Below, piece by piece: positions 1 through 33,646 of a stretch of 64,000 nucleotides of DNA (the first letter of the stretch is position 1; every line of letters begins with the position of its first letter). The notes beneath the pieces are model-generated. The model saw only the letters and a program-made list of their open reading frames with translations. It searched no databases and was not told where the DNA came from. Source of the stretch: Chrysomallon squamiferum (Eukaryota > Mollusca > Gastropoda > Neomphalida > Peltospiridae); assembly GCA_012295275.1 (NCBI GenBank), contig CM022673.1:16725310-16789309 (forward strand), in the 5' to 3' direction. The translations under genes and the position numbers were made by a program.

Positions 1-1
1 A

Positions 2-1293
2 AGAAATGGCAAAGAAATAAAACAGTCTGAAGACTTCAGATTTGAGAGTGCCGGAGATGTGTACAAACTAGTGATTGCAGAAATTTTCCCAGAGGACAGT
101 GGTGTTTACACATGTGAGGCAGTCAACAATGGCGGCTCGTCTGTCAGTCAGTGTTCAATCTTTGTACAAGGTAACAGTTTGTGTTTCTAACCTGCTCAAT
201 TCCTTCTAAGCTTAGTAAAACATGTTTAAGTTAACTAGGTCTGTTTGAAATGTTGTTGTTATAATTATTTATAATATAATGGCTGGCAGGAAGCATGTAC
301 ATCATAAACAAATACTGATTTAAAAAATATTGTGAAAAATTATAAAAATGTATAAACAATTTTTGTGGACAAACCCCCCCACAAAAAATCAGTAATAAGT
401 GTCTGAAATCTTATAGCCATTAATATTAAAATATTTAATAAGTTAATAAACAGTTAATGACTCGATAAAATGAGTTAACAACTACAACAATAATGAATTA
501 CTATAATTTATGTTAAAATAGTTTTGAAATATTGTTGTTTTATTCAGATCCTGAAGAAACCCCAGGCTGCCCTATATTCTCCACATTCCCCAAGTCACTG
601 AATGTGGATGAGGGGAGCCCTGTCAAATTTACCTGTTCTGTAGAATCAGAATCACCTGTAACAGGTAAAATTTAGTGACTTTTTGTCACAAATTGTTGAA
701 AGATTCCTCCAGTGAAGTTAAACTCCATAATTACTAACTCTGTTGTATTTTAGTGTATTGATATTTCTTTTTTCTGTTTTAAATATGCAAAACATAAAAT
801 TTTGGATTTCATTATCACACATTCAATATAAATAATGGATTGTAGCATGTTATATAGGTACAATATTAAATACCTATTTTTATTAAATATATACACCACT
901 TTAGTCAACAACCACCATGATGATTTGAATTAAGATCCTCAATTTTTGAGTTTAATGTATAGCATGAAAAGTAGTAATTAAATTAACAGCTGATTTTGTG
1001 CTTAGTGCTAGGATGACATTAAACATTAATTCTTTTTGCTCTAATTGTTTTGTATGACAGTTTCCTGGAACAAAGGAGACAGAAAAATAGAAGACACAGG
1101 CCGTTTCAAGTTTGAACAAGATGACAAAAGTTTCTCATTTGAAATACCAGCTGCCCTGTCGACAGACACAGGGACATACTCTGTCAGAGCTGAGAATGAG
1201 GCTGGCAGTGCCTCTTGGACCTTTTCACTGGGTGTTGCCATGGGAGAATCTGGAGGAGAGGTAGATGTACAAGAATTATTGAAATCTGTACAG
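2..1293 (+). CDS. Muscle-type immunoglobulin-domain protein, 3' end (three exons, 5' partial)
   Basis: Three exons join in one frame: 2-170 (the exon enters from beyond the window), 548-664 and 1061-1293. Both introns are phase 1, which is usual for Ig-domain genes. Exon 1 is the second half of an I-set Ig domain with the motif EDSGVYTCEAVNNGG (D-x-G-x-Y-x-C). Exons 2 and 3 form another Ig domain: a linker, then VKFTCSVES in exon 2, then VSWNKGDRK and TDTGTYSVRAENEAG in exon 3. The second conserved Cys of this domain is replaced by Val. The tail is acidic and ends DVQELLKSVQ. Such arrays are typical of titin, twitchin, UNC-89/obscurin and palladin-like proteins that scaffold muscle or actin structures; I cannot say which. 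Exon 3 ends at a GTGAGT donor, so the last codons come from a further exon or from a stop just after the splice. Confidence 0.85.
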
Positions 1294-1664
1294 GTGAGTT
1301 AAGGGAATGTTGTTGTTGTGTTTAATTAGTGATGTTCAGTCTTTAAAGTTATTTTGCTTCTGGTTTATAAAGTGTTATAAAATTTTGTTTTTGAAATGTA
1401 GAATACATTGCTGAAAAGCAGTAATTTGGGGAAAAATGTTGTTTTTGTGGTGTGTTTTTTTTAAATCATATTAAATTAAGAATAACATGACAGCAGAATA
1501 GAACTGTCTGAAAATAATTAAAACAAAAGTTTAAGAAAAGCAGCCAAGTTATGATTGCATTATAGAAGGGTCTTTAATAAAAACATCTAAGTTATTAAAT
1601 ACACAGCATCATATAAACAGAAACTATCTGTGGAGATTAATTAAATTTAAATTATGTTTTTCAG

Positions 1665-1667
1665 TAA
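1665..1667 (+). other. Possible stop codon just after the last acceptor of the Ig gene
   Basis: The sequence ATGTTTTTCAG at 1654-1664 is a good splice acceptor. The preceding exon ends in phase 0, so TAA would follow at once and the protein would end ...LLKSVQ. An alternative acceptor with a longer T tract ends at about 1917 (CCAACAG) and would add about eleven residues, Asp-Cys-Leu-Ile followed by a Lys-rich end, before a stop. Neither can be preferred without transcript data. Confidence 0.4.
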
Positions 1668-4257
1668 ATATTATTAATCAAGTCGGGGCAGTGCAATCTA
1701 AGATGCAGTGATGCAGCTGTGATCCAGCTCACCAACATCAGTAAGAGGCTACAGAGCCCTGCTGGAATCACTTACATTGTTTGATCACAACTAAGTGGAT
1801 CATTTTATTTTTGTTTTTCATTAATACAGAAGGCAAGAGGCTTTTTGTAAACTACACTTGTACATTGTGTTATATTTTGCTGTTTGAAGTTGTTGTTTAT
1901 TTTTTTTTTCCAACAGGACTGTTTGATATTAATATTAAAAAAAAAATTATAAATATTTAAAAATTTAAAAAAAGAGAAAAAAAGTCATAAATTATTTGAT
2001 GTAGTTTTAGTGCTTTTTTAATTCCAAATCATTTGTGAGTTTGAAGCTTTGTTAGTTGTTAGCTTCCTACAAAACTGTGGTGTTTGACACTGAGGCATGA
2101 ATCAGATTTTGTAAACAAATGGTAGCTTTTAATCTATTTGTTGTCATTAGTAACATAGTTTTATACTATCCTTGAACAAAGGTTAATTATCTAGAGAAAA
2201 AATTAAAGAAAAAAGTGTGAAAAAAAAAAGAGGAAAAAAAAATGCATATATATATACATAAAAAAGAGAATATAAAAATACGACAGTGTTTAGTGTAATA
2301 TATTATATAATAAAATATTACATTCTGTTTTGAACATTCCACCTAAATATTTAATTATAGTAAATCTGTTTATTGTTGTAACTATACAGAATAGTAATGA
2401 CAGAATCAACAACTTCCTTTTGGATAATCAAAATTATGTATATTTATTCTATACGTTATTTTAAGTTAGTTTATATTTTATTCTAATCTAGTTTCTACTT
2501 TATTTTGTTCCACACTATATTTTTTAAATCTTACCTGCTCTCTTCTATTCTGCAATACTCTATTTCTAGTCTAGTCTGTTCTGTTTTGTTTTATTCGGTT
2601 TTAAATATTATTTTCCAAGGCTGAGAATCGGATAGGTCAAAGCAGTCATTATTCAATTTTATAAAATGTTGATCCATGCTTTGTGGTAGCAAACACTGCA
2701 GTTTTGAGGCAACTTTTATTAAGAATGCTATTTTGTACATTTCTGTTAACCCTTTAGAGACTATGTCAGGATAAGAAACCGTTTATTAGTTCATTATTAA
2801 CCATGTTTTGTCATGTTCTTTGTGAAATCCCTCGAATCGGCACTTTGTAAATGTTTCTTGAATTGATGCTTCTTGATTTTTGGGCCTTTATGAAGGACTG
2901 GAAAATAATTTTTGATTTTGTGGATATTTAAGGAAGATAAATTTTTCATAATAAACAGAAAATAATAAAAATAAAACAAATTAAATATTGTAAGTTTCAT
3001 TACAGGAATAATTATTTTTTATTTTGTTTTGGGGTAGAATGCGTTAACAGAAATTGAAGTTTTAAATGAAATTTAATACTGGTATAAAAGAAAATGTTTA
3101 CTGTTACTTTAATGAAAATAAATGATAAAAATCATTGGGGTTTCTTCAAGATAAAACAAAATGAAATGTAATAGAGTAAAATACAAAACAGAAATTTAAA
3201 AATAGTCTAAAGCTTTAGCTATATGAATGTAAAAAGTTTGTACTTCTTTAAAATTATCAGTGTAACTATTGTTTAAAAAGATTCAGATTTCTATCTGTAT
3301 GAGTCAATTTTAGAATATTGCCTACTTTAAACAGCATATAATTTAAAACACACTTAAACATATTGTTTTAAAGAAAGCCAAGAAACTACTGTTTAGAAAT
3401 ATTTTGACTTTTTGGCAACATGAATTTTACCTTTCTGTAAGATATGACAAAACTACAAAAAAAAACAACATTTTCTTCTTTTATTTTTAAAAACTGTCTT
3501 TCAAATTAAATTAATGATTAATACCAGTTTTGAAAAAACTATTTAAAAATATCTATGAATTTTACATATTCTTATAAAATAAGACATGATAAAATCTTCA
3601 GTTTTTAGCAGCATGAATTTAAAAGTGTATATTACAACTGTCTTTCAAAATAAGCAAGCCTAGATCTATTTAGTAATAACAGAGAAGCAGGGACAGATTT
3701 AAACATGCCATAACAAGCTGTTATCAAATATTATAAGCTGTAGAATTGATCTTGGATAACAGAAAAAAGTCTGTATAACCTCTGAAATATTCTAAAGGTA
3801 CCTTAAACTACAAGGCCTCAATTTGTCAAATATTATACTACCTAGTCTGCTAGTATTAGCAGAAAAAGACTTTAACTGTTTTTGTAGACTGTTAGGCCTT
3901 CATCCTTTCGGAAGTTGTGAGAGGCCCCATCTTGCAAGGGTTAATGCAGAATAAGATAAATAAGTGTATTAAGCTTGTGATAATGAGATACTAAACTGTA
4001 TTTATTTGGCAAGTGCTAACAAAGAACGAGGCTTTGTAAACTGGTTTTATAAAAGAAAGGCCAAGGTTACAGCTATGTCTAAGTCTGGTCCTGCTCAGAA
4101 GTAAAGTCCTTATAGACACTGTAGACATGGATAGACACTGTTGTGAATGATTCCATAGTCTCGGAGACGAGACACAGCCCTCTGCAGTGCTGCTATTTGG
4201 ATGAAGTCTGTCAGAATGAGTGCCGTCTGTCTGTCTGTTCAGCTGTCAGCTCAGTTC

Positions 4258-4263
4258 AATAAA
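4258..4263 (+). terminator. Candidate polyadenylation signal of the Ig gene
   Basis: AATAAA is followed after about 20 bases by a GT-rich stretch (TTGTTTGTTTTC), the usual layout of a cleavage site. The 350 bases before it (about 3900-4250) are less AT-rich and more complex than their surroundings, as expected of a terminal 3' UTR. Another AATAAA with a GT-rich follow-up lies at 5678-5683. Many other AATAAA hexamers occur in this AT-rich DNA, so the choice is uncertain. Confidence 0.35.
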
Positions 4264-7200
4264 GTCTGTACATAAAATACATTGTTTGTTTTCATTTACA
4301 ATTAAGACGAGAATACTTGATTTAATTTTTTCTTTTTAATTAAAAGAAAACACCTTCAGAATAAAGGGTAAAAGAAAACTGCCACCACTGAAACGACAGT
4401 TTTCACAACTTGCTAATGTCCAAAAATTAAATTAGAATCTGTTGTTTGGCTACAAAAAGCAAAAATAACAAACGCATCATATTAATAATACAGTAAATTT
4501 ATTTTTTTGAAAATATAAAAGTTCATATTCACTGATGTTATGATGAAATCCATTTTAGATGTACATTTTAATTAATGATGGTAGAATAAGACATTACAGA
4601 AGAAAAAAAATAGTACAAATAAAATGATTGTGTTTGGTTACTATTAGAAACCAATAACATACTGAATAACACATATTAGTTAAATCAACCATTTGACTTG
4701 CTATAAAAAGCTGATGTCAAAGATCTGCATAATTATCTTCTTCACTGGGACTTGAATTTTACAGTTAGTTACTTTCTATTAATGTGAAAATTACTTTGAA
4801 GTGAAATTAGAAAAAAGGCACCAAAACAAGAATCAGAAGTCTCTATCCAATGACTAATTTAGATAATGAGAAAAATTGGCATTAAGTGAAAATAAATATA
4901 AAAAATATCAAAAGTTACAAATTTAATCTTTAATTTATCATTTTTGATTTTTTGGGGTAAAATGACAAAATTATTTTAAAAACTTATTATGTTATCAGTC
5001 AAATATATATGGATAAGATTTTGTTTTTACTACTAACAATTTACAGATATATTCAATCAAAATATAACTGAAAATATTAAATATATAGAAAAAGTAAGTA
5101 AAATATATGTGTCAAATTATTTATTTTTACATTGTAGATAATGTAAATACATATAAAAGTGGAATAAACATTTTGGAATATGACTTTAATATGACCAATA
5201 TGATAAAAGCTATTTTTTCAGTATCACATAATCAGTGTTAGTTTATTATATGTGTGACATACATAGGATAATAATTAAAACTGATAATAAAGATTTTCAA
5301 AATCAGTTTGATTTACACCTATAATAATAATACCATGGCTTTTAATCTTAAAATGCAAATTACTCTGAAAGAACTTTCTAGTTACAATGTACCATTTGAA
5401 CAGGATAATACAGTTGTTTCTATTTTTCACTTACTGTACATGCAACGGATTATTAAAGTAATGCTAACAAGAGCCGGATGTGTGTGGAAGTTTGTAATGG
5501 GGTTTTATGTATTTAAAAACAGGATATTTAAAACTAATAAAAGAATTTGAGATAGTGGCAGTAGAATAATTGGTAATGAAGATAACAGAAAATTGTAGTA
5601 GTGGCATGAAGTAAGAGGTGTCTACATTTTTGCTTGTTTATTTTGTATAGGCCTATGTGTGTTTAGTGCAGTATGTCAATAAATGCAAATATGTGTGTAT
5701 AATGTGGATTTTAGTGTGTGTGTGTGTGTTGGTGTGGTGTGGATGCAAATATGTTGTATAGGTAGGTGAGTACATGCACTTATTAAGGTACGAAAATTGT
5801 GTATGCATATGTGTGATTGCACATTACTCAGAGAAATGCAGTTTTATGCAATTCATCTTCCAATATAAACAGTAAGTTTCTCAGAGTGAAGGCAGGTATC
5901 TGGTGTAAAGTCTAATTAACTTTTAAAAGTATTCAATATATTAACATTTAACAATTTGGCACTTTAGATACAAGCAGTAGACACATTCAGTATGTCATCT
6001 CAATAAAAGAACACATGCTGCAAAAATAAATAAATAATAATAAAGTTATCGTAACAAAGAAAAATAACAAGGCTAGAGGTTCTTAATTTGGACCATGAAA
6101 TCTGCAGGAATTCGGTAAAGAAGTCTGAAGTGGAACCAGAAAGGGACATATGTTATTTTATGTAAACAATGTTTTTTTTTTTTTTTTTTTTTATAAATTT
6201 ATAATAATATATTAAACTGTTAGTGTTATGTACCTATTTCATTCCAAACATCACTGATTAAGTTGGAAATAATAAACAGTATAAATTACATCAAGATTAT
6301 TAGTTAATCCTTCCAAATATAAAACTGTCATTGTTCTAATATACATTTACTATTTATAACGTTTTAAAAACATTTATCCATTTTCCTTAAAAAAAAATAA
6401 TATTAAGAACCCCTGATCCTGAAACATCACTAAAATGCACTTAGGTATGTGTACAGAACACATCATTTAAATATTTCTCACATCTCTGACTAATATAAAT
6501 TAATATATAACACACATATTTATATATATCTACATTATATTTAAATATGCCTTTATTACATTGTATTATATAATATATTGCATTTAAAAATCATTGGTTT
6601 TATTACTATTTACATATCAAAAGAAAAATTATTAAAAAAAAAAAAAAAAAAATCTAATTTAGTTTTCTTATCACAATTATTTTTCATTTTCTTAAAATCA
6701 AATTAATGAAATAGTATCTGGTGTAAAAATAATTAGCAGTTGATATCAAAATGTGTTAGAATGCAAGTAAAACAGCATCTTGTATGTACAAGATGTCTGA
6801 ACTGACAGAACACCAGAGAAAATATTCTTTCTTTTCATTTTCTTTTTTTTTCTGTAAACAAGACAGTATTAAAAAAAGGAAAAAAACAACAAAAAAAACA
6901 GACCAAATTTCTTAATCAAACCTATCCAAAGCACTAGTATTCTAAATATGAAAATATGTTTTTACAACAACAAACAACAGCATCATAATACAACAAAAAA
7001 AAAAAAAACAGAAATAAATAATAATAATTAAAAAAAAACCAGGAAAAAATAAACAAAATAAACCAAAATAAATCAAGAAAAAACAAAAAATACCATTAAC
7101 ACACAAAATATTAAATAAATAAATAAAATGATAAATATAAATGACATTTAACAACACTTATTAATATTTAGAAATTGAAATACATTTTGAACAATTCTGT

Positions 7201-7635
7201 AATGCTGCTTTACAGTGTTTGACTTTATAACCACGTCATCTCAACAACATTAATCTATCTACACATACATACACAAAATTATAATAACTCTTAGCAAACA
7301 AAAATCACCGTAACAAAATAAATTAAATTCTTAAATTAATTTTGTGATGAAAAAAACAAATAGTAATAAAAGAAAATAGTGAAGACTAAATTTATATTTA
7401 TTTATATTTAGATTATTTATTTATTTATTTGTTTGTTTATTTATTTATATACTATACATTTTATATGCATGTGTGTTGAGTGACATGATGTTTACATCAC
7501 TAAAATCAGTTGTCTACAATCTGTTTGATTTGGTCCATGTCTTTCTAGACAGAACTGAACTTGTTGGGCCTAATGCTTGAAATATAGAAACATATTTATC
7601 TGTATCATTCTTAAAATTACCACAAAATATTTGTT

Positions 7636-7638
<3 letters not shown>

Positions 7639-7694
<56 letters not shown>

Positions 7695-7710
7695 ATATAT
7701 ATATATATAA
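7639..7710. repeat. Compound microsatellite (GA)26 then (TA)n
   Basis: An uninterrupted GA array of 52 bases at 7639-7690 is followed directly by an alternating TA tract to 7710. Confidence 0.98.
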
Positions 7711-7926
7711 AGCAAATAATAAATAGTGTAATTGTTAATTCAGTTATGTGTTTAATCAAATTTAATAAAATCCTGATAGAAATAAATGTGCAAAAGATTT
7801 TTTAAAAGCTTACTGAAACAAAATAATAATCATCTCAATTAAATAAACAAATAACAAGCAAATATGCCAATAAATCAATTAGTTTTCTATGGTAATTTAA
7901 TAAACACATTTAAAAAAAAAATTTTT

Positions 7927-7990
7927 CAGTCTTCTTAATGATTATTTATTTATTTAATTTTATTAAGTTATTATTATTATTATTATCAAA

Positions 7991-8021
<31 letters not shown>

Positions 8022-8030
8022 CATTAAGAG
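7927..8030. repeat. Palindromic segment with about 28-bp inverted arms
   Basis: The left arm (about 7928-7955, beginning AGTCTTCTTAATGATTATTT) is nearly the reverse complement of the right arm (about 8006-8033). They flank a loop of ATT trinucleotides. The pair could form a hairpin or be a small foldback element. Part of the match is low-complexity ATTT/AAAT, but the outer part (AGTC-TCTTAATGATT) is not. Confidence 0.75.
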
Positions 8031-10570
8031 GACTTAATAATACTTATAATAATAACAAAAAATTTCCATTAATGATCTATTGGACTGGTCCAAATATTGA
8101 AAGATATCTAAATTTCTTGCTGAAATCTGATCAGTATTTATTCATAAAATTATTGAAGGAAGCAAACGAAAAGAAAAAACAAATACATTGAAAAAATGAA
8201 TTAATTAATAATAATAACAATAAAAAATAAATAAATAAATAAATTAATGACATAAGTTGCAACTCCACAACAAACACATAAGCGACTATTAACAGACAAA
8301 ACTAATGACACCAATAAAAATTAACATATCACAGCAATGAGTCATGACTTGCATGAAACAAATATATTTAACACAATAATTTGTTAAAATAACATTATAT
8401 ATCAAATATTTTCTATATTATATCAAAAATAACACCCAAGACAAAAAGATAAAAAACCAAAAATAAGTTTCAGTGATAGCAAAGTTTAAAAATTAATTTA
8501 ATAATAAATATAATTTTATCAATGCACTTAATCGTCACTACAATATGAAATAAATTATTTCAAAATTGATAAATGTACTTCAACATGAAAATTAAATGAC
8601 ATAATTATAAATTTTAAATTAATTAATTTATATGTAATCCAAAAAGTAATTCCATATACAACAGTATAACTGTTTTGATCATATTCAGTTTACTATAAAA
8701 TTCACTCCAACATGAAAATTAAACAATTTCATTTATAGTTGTTAAGATAAGTTTTTCTTCAATTTAGTATTCAGTGATCAATATCAAAATAAATATAAAA
8801 TATCAGCTACTGTACTTACACTGTAAACAGTAAAAAAGAAAAAAGAAAAATATGTTAACACTATATTTACATGCTTTTATATATTTTGTTTTACAAACTG
8901 TTTTCAGTGAAACATTTTTTCTTTATGAATCTAATTTCTAAGAATATAAAGTTAAAATAAATTATTTTTCATTCTCAAAATGTTTTCTTTCCTTCTTTTT
9001 TTTGTTTTGTTTTGAACATCTTACTTCAATGGTAGGTAAAACAAAAAACAACAACATTTTGAACAATAATTATTATGCACATTTGTGAATAAAAAATAAA
9101 TAAAATGTTTATTGCGTGTACTATGGCCTCCTTTCATTGTAATGAAGCTGAATTTTTTCAGTGCTCCCTAAATTAATTCCAAGAGAAAATATAACAAAAT
9201 TTATTTTTATTTAGAATTTCCATTCCATTAATATGAAGCTGGGAATTTTTATCATCCAAAAATCCATTTCTTAAAATAATAATAAATATACTGATTAATA
9301 ATATAAAATTTTTAAAAATTTATCTTCAATATGAAAGTAAGAATATTCAATATAAAAAATTAATTCCTTAAAAAAAAGAAGAAAAAAAAAAGTATTTTTC
9401 TTTGAATTACTAGTGAAATGAAATCATTAATTAATGTCCATTACATTCTGCACAATGAACTCAGTTTACCACAGAAGATCAAAGTTCAGTGCTTAGTTCA
9501 TTCAAACTGTGGTAAGCTTTGTCACTCTCGTGACTGATTAAAACCAACCACACATTTCAGCTTTTACATGACTGTTTAAATCTGAGCAACATCAGAACTT
9601 GATTATAGTAGGCAACATACTGTATAAGTTTTACTAAATTATAAAATCAATCACTCTCAACATCCTGTTTTTTGTGTGTATCAGCACTAATGTGTAGTTT
9701 ATCAAAAATGCAGCTGACATCAAGTAAAGTACAGTAGTTGATAATCTAGGACAGATGTAAACTAACAGAGCTTTCCAATAAAACACATCTTCACTCAGTT
9801 TCAGATTTTTATAACATGAGAAACTTGCATAGCTTTGGTCTTTTAAGCTCAAAGTAGTCTCACATTATTTATTTTTTTATTTTTTGAAAATATATCAATA
9901 TTTTTATCCTTAGCATATTTATAGAGGATAACTAACTTTTCAAAGAAATGCTGACTTTTGTAATCTTCTTGTAAAGGTTTCTTTTTTTAAGTACAATGTA
10001 ATCAGAATAATTAAAAATATTCCTTTGCAGAAAAAATAAAAATAAAAATGAATAAATAAAAATGACATTGAAAAATAAAATTAAAATAAAGATTAATAAT
10101 AATAATAATAATTACATGATTTGTTATACATATTGTTCACACATCTTCCCATCCTTTTAATCTGTTCATAATTTGTTATCCATCTAAAGTATGGCACCTT
10201 TTCCTCCATTTAAAATGAAACTATCTTATCATCCTTATATGTTTGATCTGTTGACATCTTTCTGTCTAACAAGCCATAAACATTGTATAATCCATTTGAA
10301 CTGACGTCACTTTTGTTATTGATTTTCTGCACAGTAAACTGTTGGCTACTGATTTTCTTTCTTCAAGAATGCATTCAGCTGACTCTAAATTACATTAAAC
10401 TGAAGTTTTCATATTTGTAGAATGACTGACAACAAATTCAATTTCTTCTTAATATATCTAAATTTAAACTAACAAAACACTGTTGTGAGAAACTGTCCCA
10501 GTACTTTGGTCTAATAGGGAAAATTGTAAAATTTCAAGTTTGAAACATACCATCTGATTTATGTGGAAAA

Positions 10571-10809
10571 CTTGCCAGATACTATTTTTGCATTAAACAT
10601 ACTTGCCAGACAGTAGATTTCCACTAAATACACTTGCCATATATTAAATTTCCATTAAATATGCTTGTCAGATGTTAAATTTCCACTACACACACTTGTC
10701 AGATATTAAGTTTCCACTAAATATGCTTGCCAGATTTTACGTTTCTGTGAAATATCCTTGCCAGATATTAAGTTTCCCTGGAATATCCTTGCCAGATATT
10801 AAGTTTCCA

Positions 10810-10818
<9 letters not shown>
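10571..10818 (-). repeat. 31-bp tandem repeat, eight units, in the 3' UTR of the PI3K gene
   Basis: The motif CTTGCCAGA or a close variant recurs at 10571, 10602, 10633, 10664, 10695, 10726, 10757 and 10788, always about 31 bp apart. On the coding (-) strand the unit reads roughly TTTAGTGGAAACTTAATATC followed by TGGCAAG. The rightmost unit contains the TAG stop codon of the PI3K ORF (10810-10812), so the array appears to grow out of the end of the coding sequence into the 3' UTR. Confidence 0.93.
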
Positions 10819-30674
<19,856 letters not shown>

Positions 30675-31300
30675 TGGTAGTATCTGGGAAAACAGAAGAT
30701 ATGTTGATGTTAGATTCTTAATGCAATCATCTCTGTGAAATTAAAATCATTACATGAACTGAACGAATATAATAACGTAATAATTTAGGATACAAGTAAG
30801 TACATTGTGTCTCTCTCTGAACAGAATTAAGCCTACATTCAACAAAATTGTTTAACTTTTACCTAATAAACAAGCAAATACTTGTAAAGTTATCAGCTGG
30901 AATACAAAATTTTATATATTGCCATTGTTTTTAATTCCAGTTAAACTTGCCATTTTGGGCTTTTATAAATATCAAGTACAACAACAATTAATACATCATA
31001 AATGACATAATATAATAAATTTTAATATCTATATTATCCTAACATATAATATACAAATTTGTAAAATGAGATATTAGTAATTTAAGCCGTTTAGAAACTG
31101 TTTTCGAAATAAGATAAATAAATATTTTGTTTTTAGTAAGTTCATGTGTTAAAATAAACATCAAGGAAGCGAAGCCTCTTCAAACAAAATATTTACTTTA
31201 GGGACGGCTAATTGCATTGACAAGTGAACTATACAAACATTTTTATTTTTATATACACACCACACTCAAAGACTTGCTTATTTAACGAACAAATACTCAC

Positions 31301-31360
31301 GTTTAGTACATTATGAATGATGACAGCTACTGCTACACATGGCAGCCATTTTTTCCCATT
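31301..31360 (-). other. PIK3C2 (animal class II family): Non-coding first exon of the PI3K gene (5' UTR), right end uncertain
   Basis: On the - strand ...CATAATGTACTAAAC|GTGAGT gives a consensus donor at 31300. Splicing to the acceptor at 30684 places about ten bases of 5' UTR before the main ATG. The exon contains a short upstream ORF. The transcription start is not visible; ETS-like CTTCCTG/ACTTCC motifs (- strand) lie about 230-250 bp upstream (31580-31605). Confidence 0.6.
31311..31349 (-). promoter_or_regulatory. Upstream ORF of 12 codons in the PI3K 5' UTR
   Basis: ATG at 31349 (context AAAAAATGGCT, A at -3 and G at +4) opens a frame MAAMCSSSCHHS ending TAA at 31313-31311, before the donor. 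With this strong context it would be expected to reduce translation of the main ORF, unless the true start of transcription lies inside it. Family knowledge does not tell whether it is conserved. Confidence 0.5.
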
Positions 31361-33613
31361 ACGGTTTATTTTTAGATTAATTTACCATTCGATAAACTAT
31401 TAAAAACACGCCTATTTAATTAATCATCTATAAAATAACTGAAGCAGTTTGAATGGAAATGATATTTTAGACAGTTCTAAATAAATTATTACAATGAATA
31501 AAATGCATATACTTTTACAATTGTTATCGATATTTTATTATTCATTGGTAGACATATTTGAAATCAAGAACGGCAATCCTGACAAGAAGGAAGTGTAGCA
31601 GGAAGAGGGCGGTTCCTGAATTTTGATAAGCCTTTCGAGGAATTAAAAATTTTATTTTTATTTCTGAAAAATGCTTGCCCCATATTCTTACCAAAAATAG
31701 TTATAACAAACTAACTGCTATCAAAAAGACAATTTTTCTGTTGTCTCAATGTCATGTTTCTGTAGAAAATGTAGTACTGGTGATAGTGTGTGTGTGTGTG
31801 TGCGTACGTGTGTGTGTGTGCAAAGTGGTACAATGAACGTAATATTTATATACTAAAAATAAATGGATATATATATATATATATATTCATTTACTTTCTG
31901 TATTATTAAATAGTTTGTACATCAGTTTCATAATTGTCTTCTGCTGGATCTAATGTTTTTTTGTTTTTTTTTTGTTTTGTTTTTTCAAATGTCAGGTAAT
32001 AAGACAGACACTGTCATCAGTTTAACAAATCAAGGTGAAGTTGAGTTAATAATAATAATAATAGACACGGCATCAGAAGAAATCATTTATTATAAAACCA
32101 TAGCATATTGACAAGCATAATAATATTTTGTTCACAGGTCACAGGTATACACAAAAAAATAATAATTAAAAAACAAATAATAAATAAATAAATAAATAAG
32201 TATAATTTAAAAAAAAAACCTGTCTGTTGGGTTTGGCAAGTTATTCTAGTGCCAAGTAATCGCACAGTCAGTCATGCTGCTCCTCGTATATTCACAGAAA
32301 TAAATGAAATGCTGTAACCCGTTTCTATGTCGTATATTCCCTGTGTAAACTGTATTTGGTGCATCTCAGGTTATAATAGTTTATGCAAACCTTTCAAATC
32401 AGTGGTTAAAGGCAGTGAATTTGTTAAATAATATTAAATGTTAATTAAGCACTTGTGATTTTAACTCTGCTCTTCATATTACGGAACACCAAAGAATATC
32501 TCATAAAAACCCAACAGACAGTTCAGTTTTTAAAAGTTTGTATATATATATATATATATTTTGTTTAGTCCTTCAAAATATACAAAATTTGGCTATAAAA
32601 GGTTACAGCATTAACATAGTGCAAAATGACCAACATGTCATTCGAAATAAAGCGAATTATGGATGGTGTACATTTTTCAAAATTAATAAACACGCCTTTC
32701 AGGGAAAATAATATTTTCTACAGCAAAAGTCGTTCTGTTATAAACTGTAAGATAATTTCTATTAAGAAAAATCCCCAAGTTTTCATGCATCTACATTATC
32801 ATAATGTCTTTTGTTTTACTTAATTTTTTTATTATGTTGTGATTTGTTTTTAAAATAAACATATTTCGACAATCGATTTTGAGGTTTATCATCCTGACAT
32901 GTCTACGGTAGTATTGTGCAGATCTTAAATCATCAGCTCCCAACATTCTAAAACAGTAGAAAGTATCATCTTCCCTGCATTAAAATTGTTGCAAATATGG
33001 ATAAAAAATACACTGTCTTCTGCCTGCATTAATTCAGAAACTGCATTTGAATAAACGTTAAATAAAGTGTCTTCTTCTTCTTTTTACAAAAATTTACTTA
33101 TAAAACGGATATAATATGTACGTTTAACTTTTTACTTCTGTATTATATTCTATTTTCTATGGTATTTAGTAATCGTCACGTAAATCAAAGATTATTTATT
33201 TGCGCTAACAGATACTGGTATTCGCACCCAGTATTTGCAACAATATAAACAAGATCGTTATTGCACTCATATTCATACTAACCAAAATTTATATAACACA
33301 GAGATGTAAATGTGTATATATATATAGAGAGAGAAAGAGTTAACAAACCTACAAACATGCACGATATTCATTATAAAACTGTTATATAATGATGCAATAA
33401 TATACAAAATGAGTTATAATGTTTGGTTACACAACAGAATATTATACATAGTGTTTTTAAATAATTATTTTCTTTTCTTTTTTTTATTTATTTATTATTA
33501 TTTTCTTTTTTTAAGATCTAGAAGAATTAGACTCCAGTTTTAATGTTGTTGGAAATTCCGTAATCATTTCCACAAATAATTTTGCAGCATGTACGAGTTT
33601 TTACTAGACGATC

Positions 33614-33646
<33 letters not shown>

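Larger units (their letters stand above)
1294..10570. other. Spacer between convergent genes, repeat-rich, no convincing gene
   Basis: Apart from the probable 3' UTR of the Ig gene at its left end, this 9-kb stretch holds AT-rich, low-complexity DNA: poly-A/T runs (for example 6171-6191 and 6635-6651), ATTT/AAAT tracts, a GA/TA microsatellite and a palindromic segment. No exon with codon structure and flanking splice sites was recognised. The sequence at about 9430-9850 is somewhat more complex and could belong to the 3' UTR of the PI3K gene, which reads leftward. Confidence 0.6.

Noticed and set aside
5308-5550. 80-codon + strand ORF
   Set aside because: AT-rich chance frame with no domain, no splice sites and no promoter.
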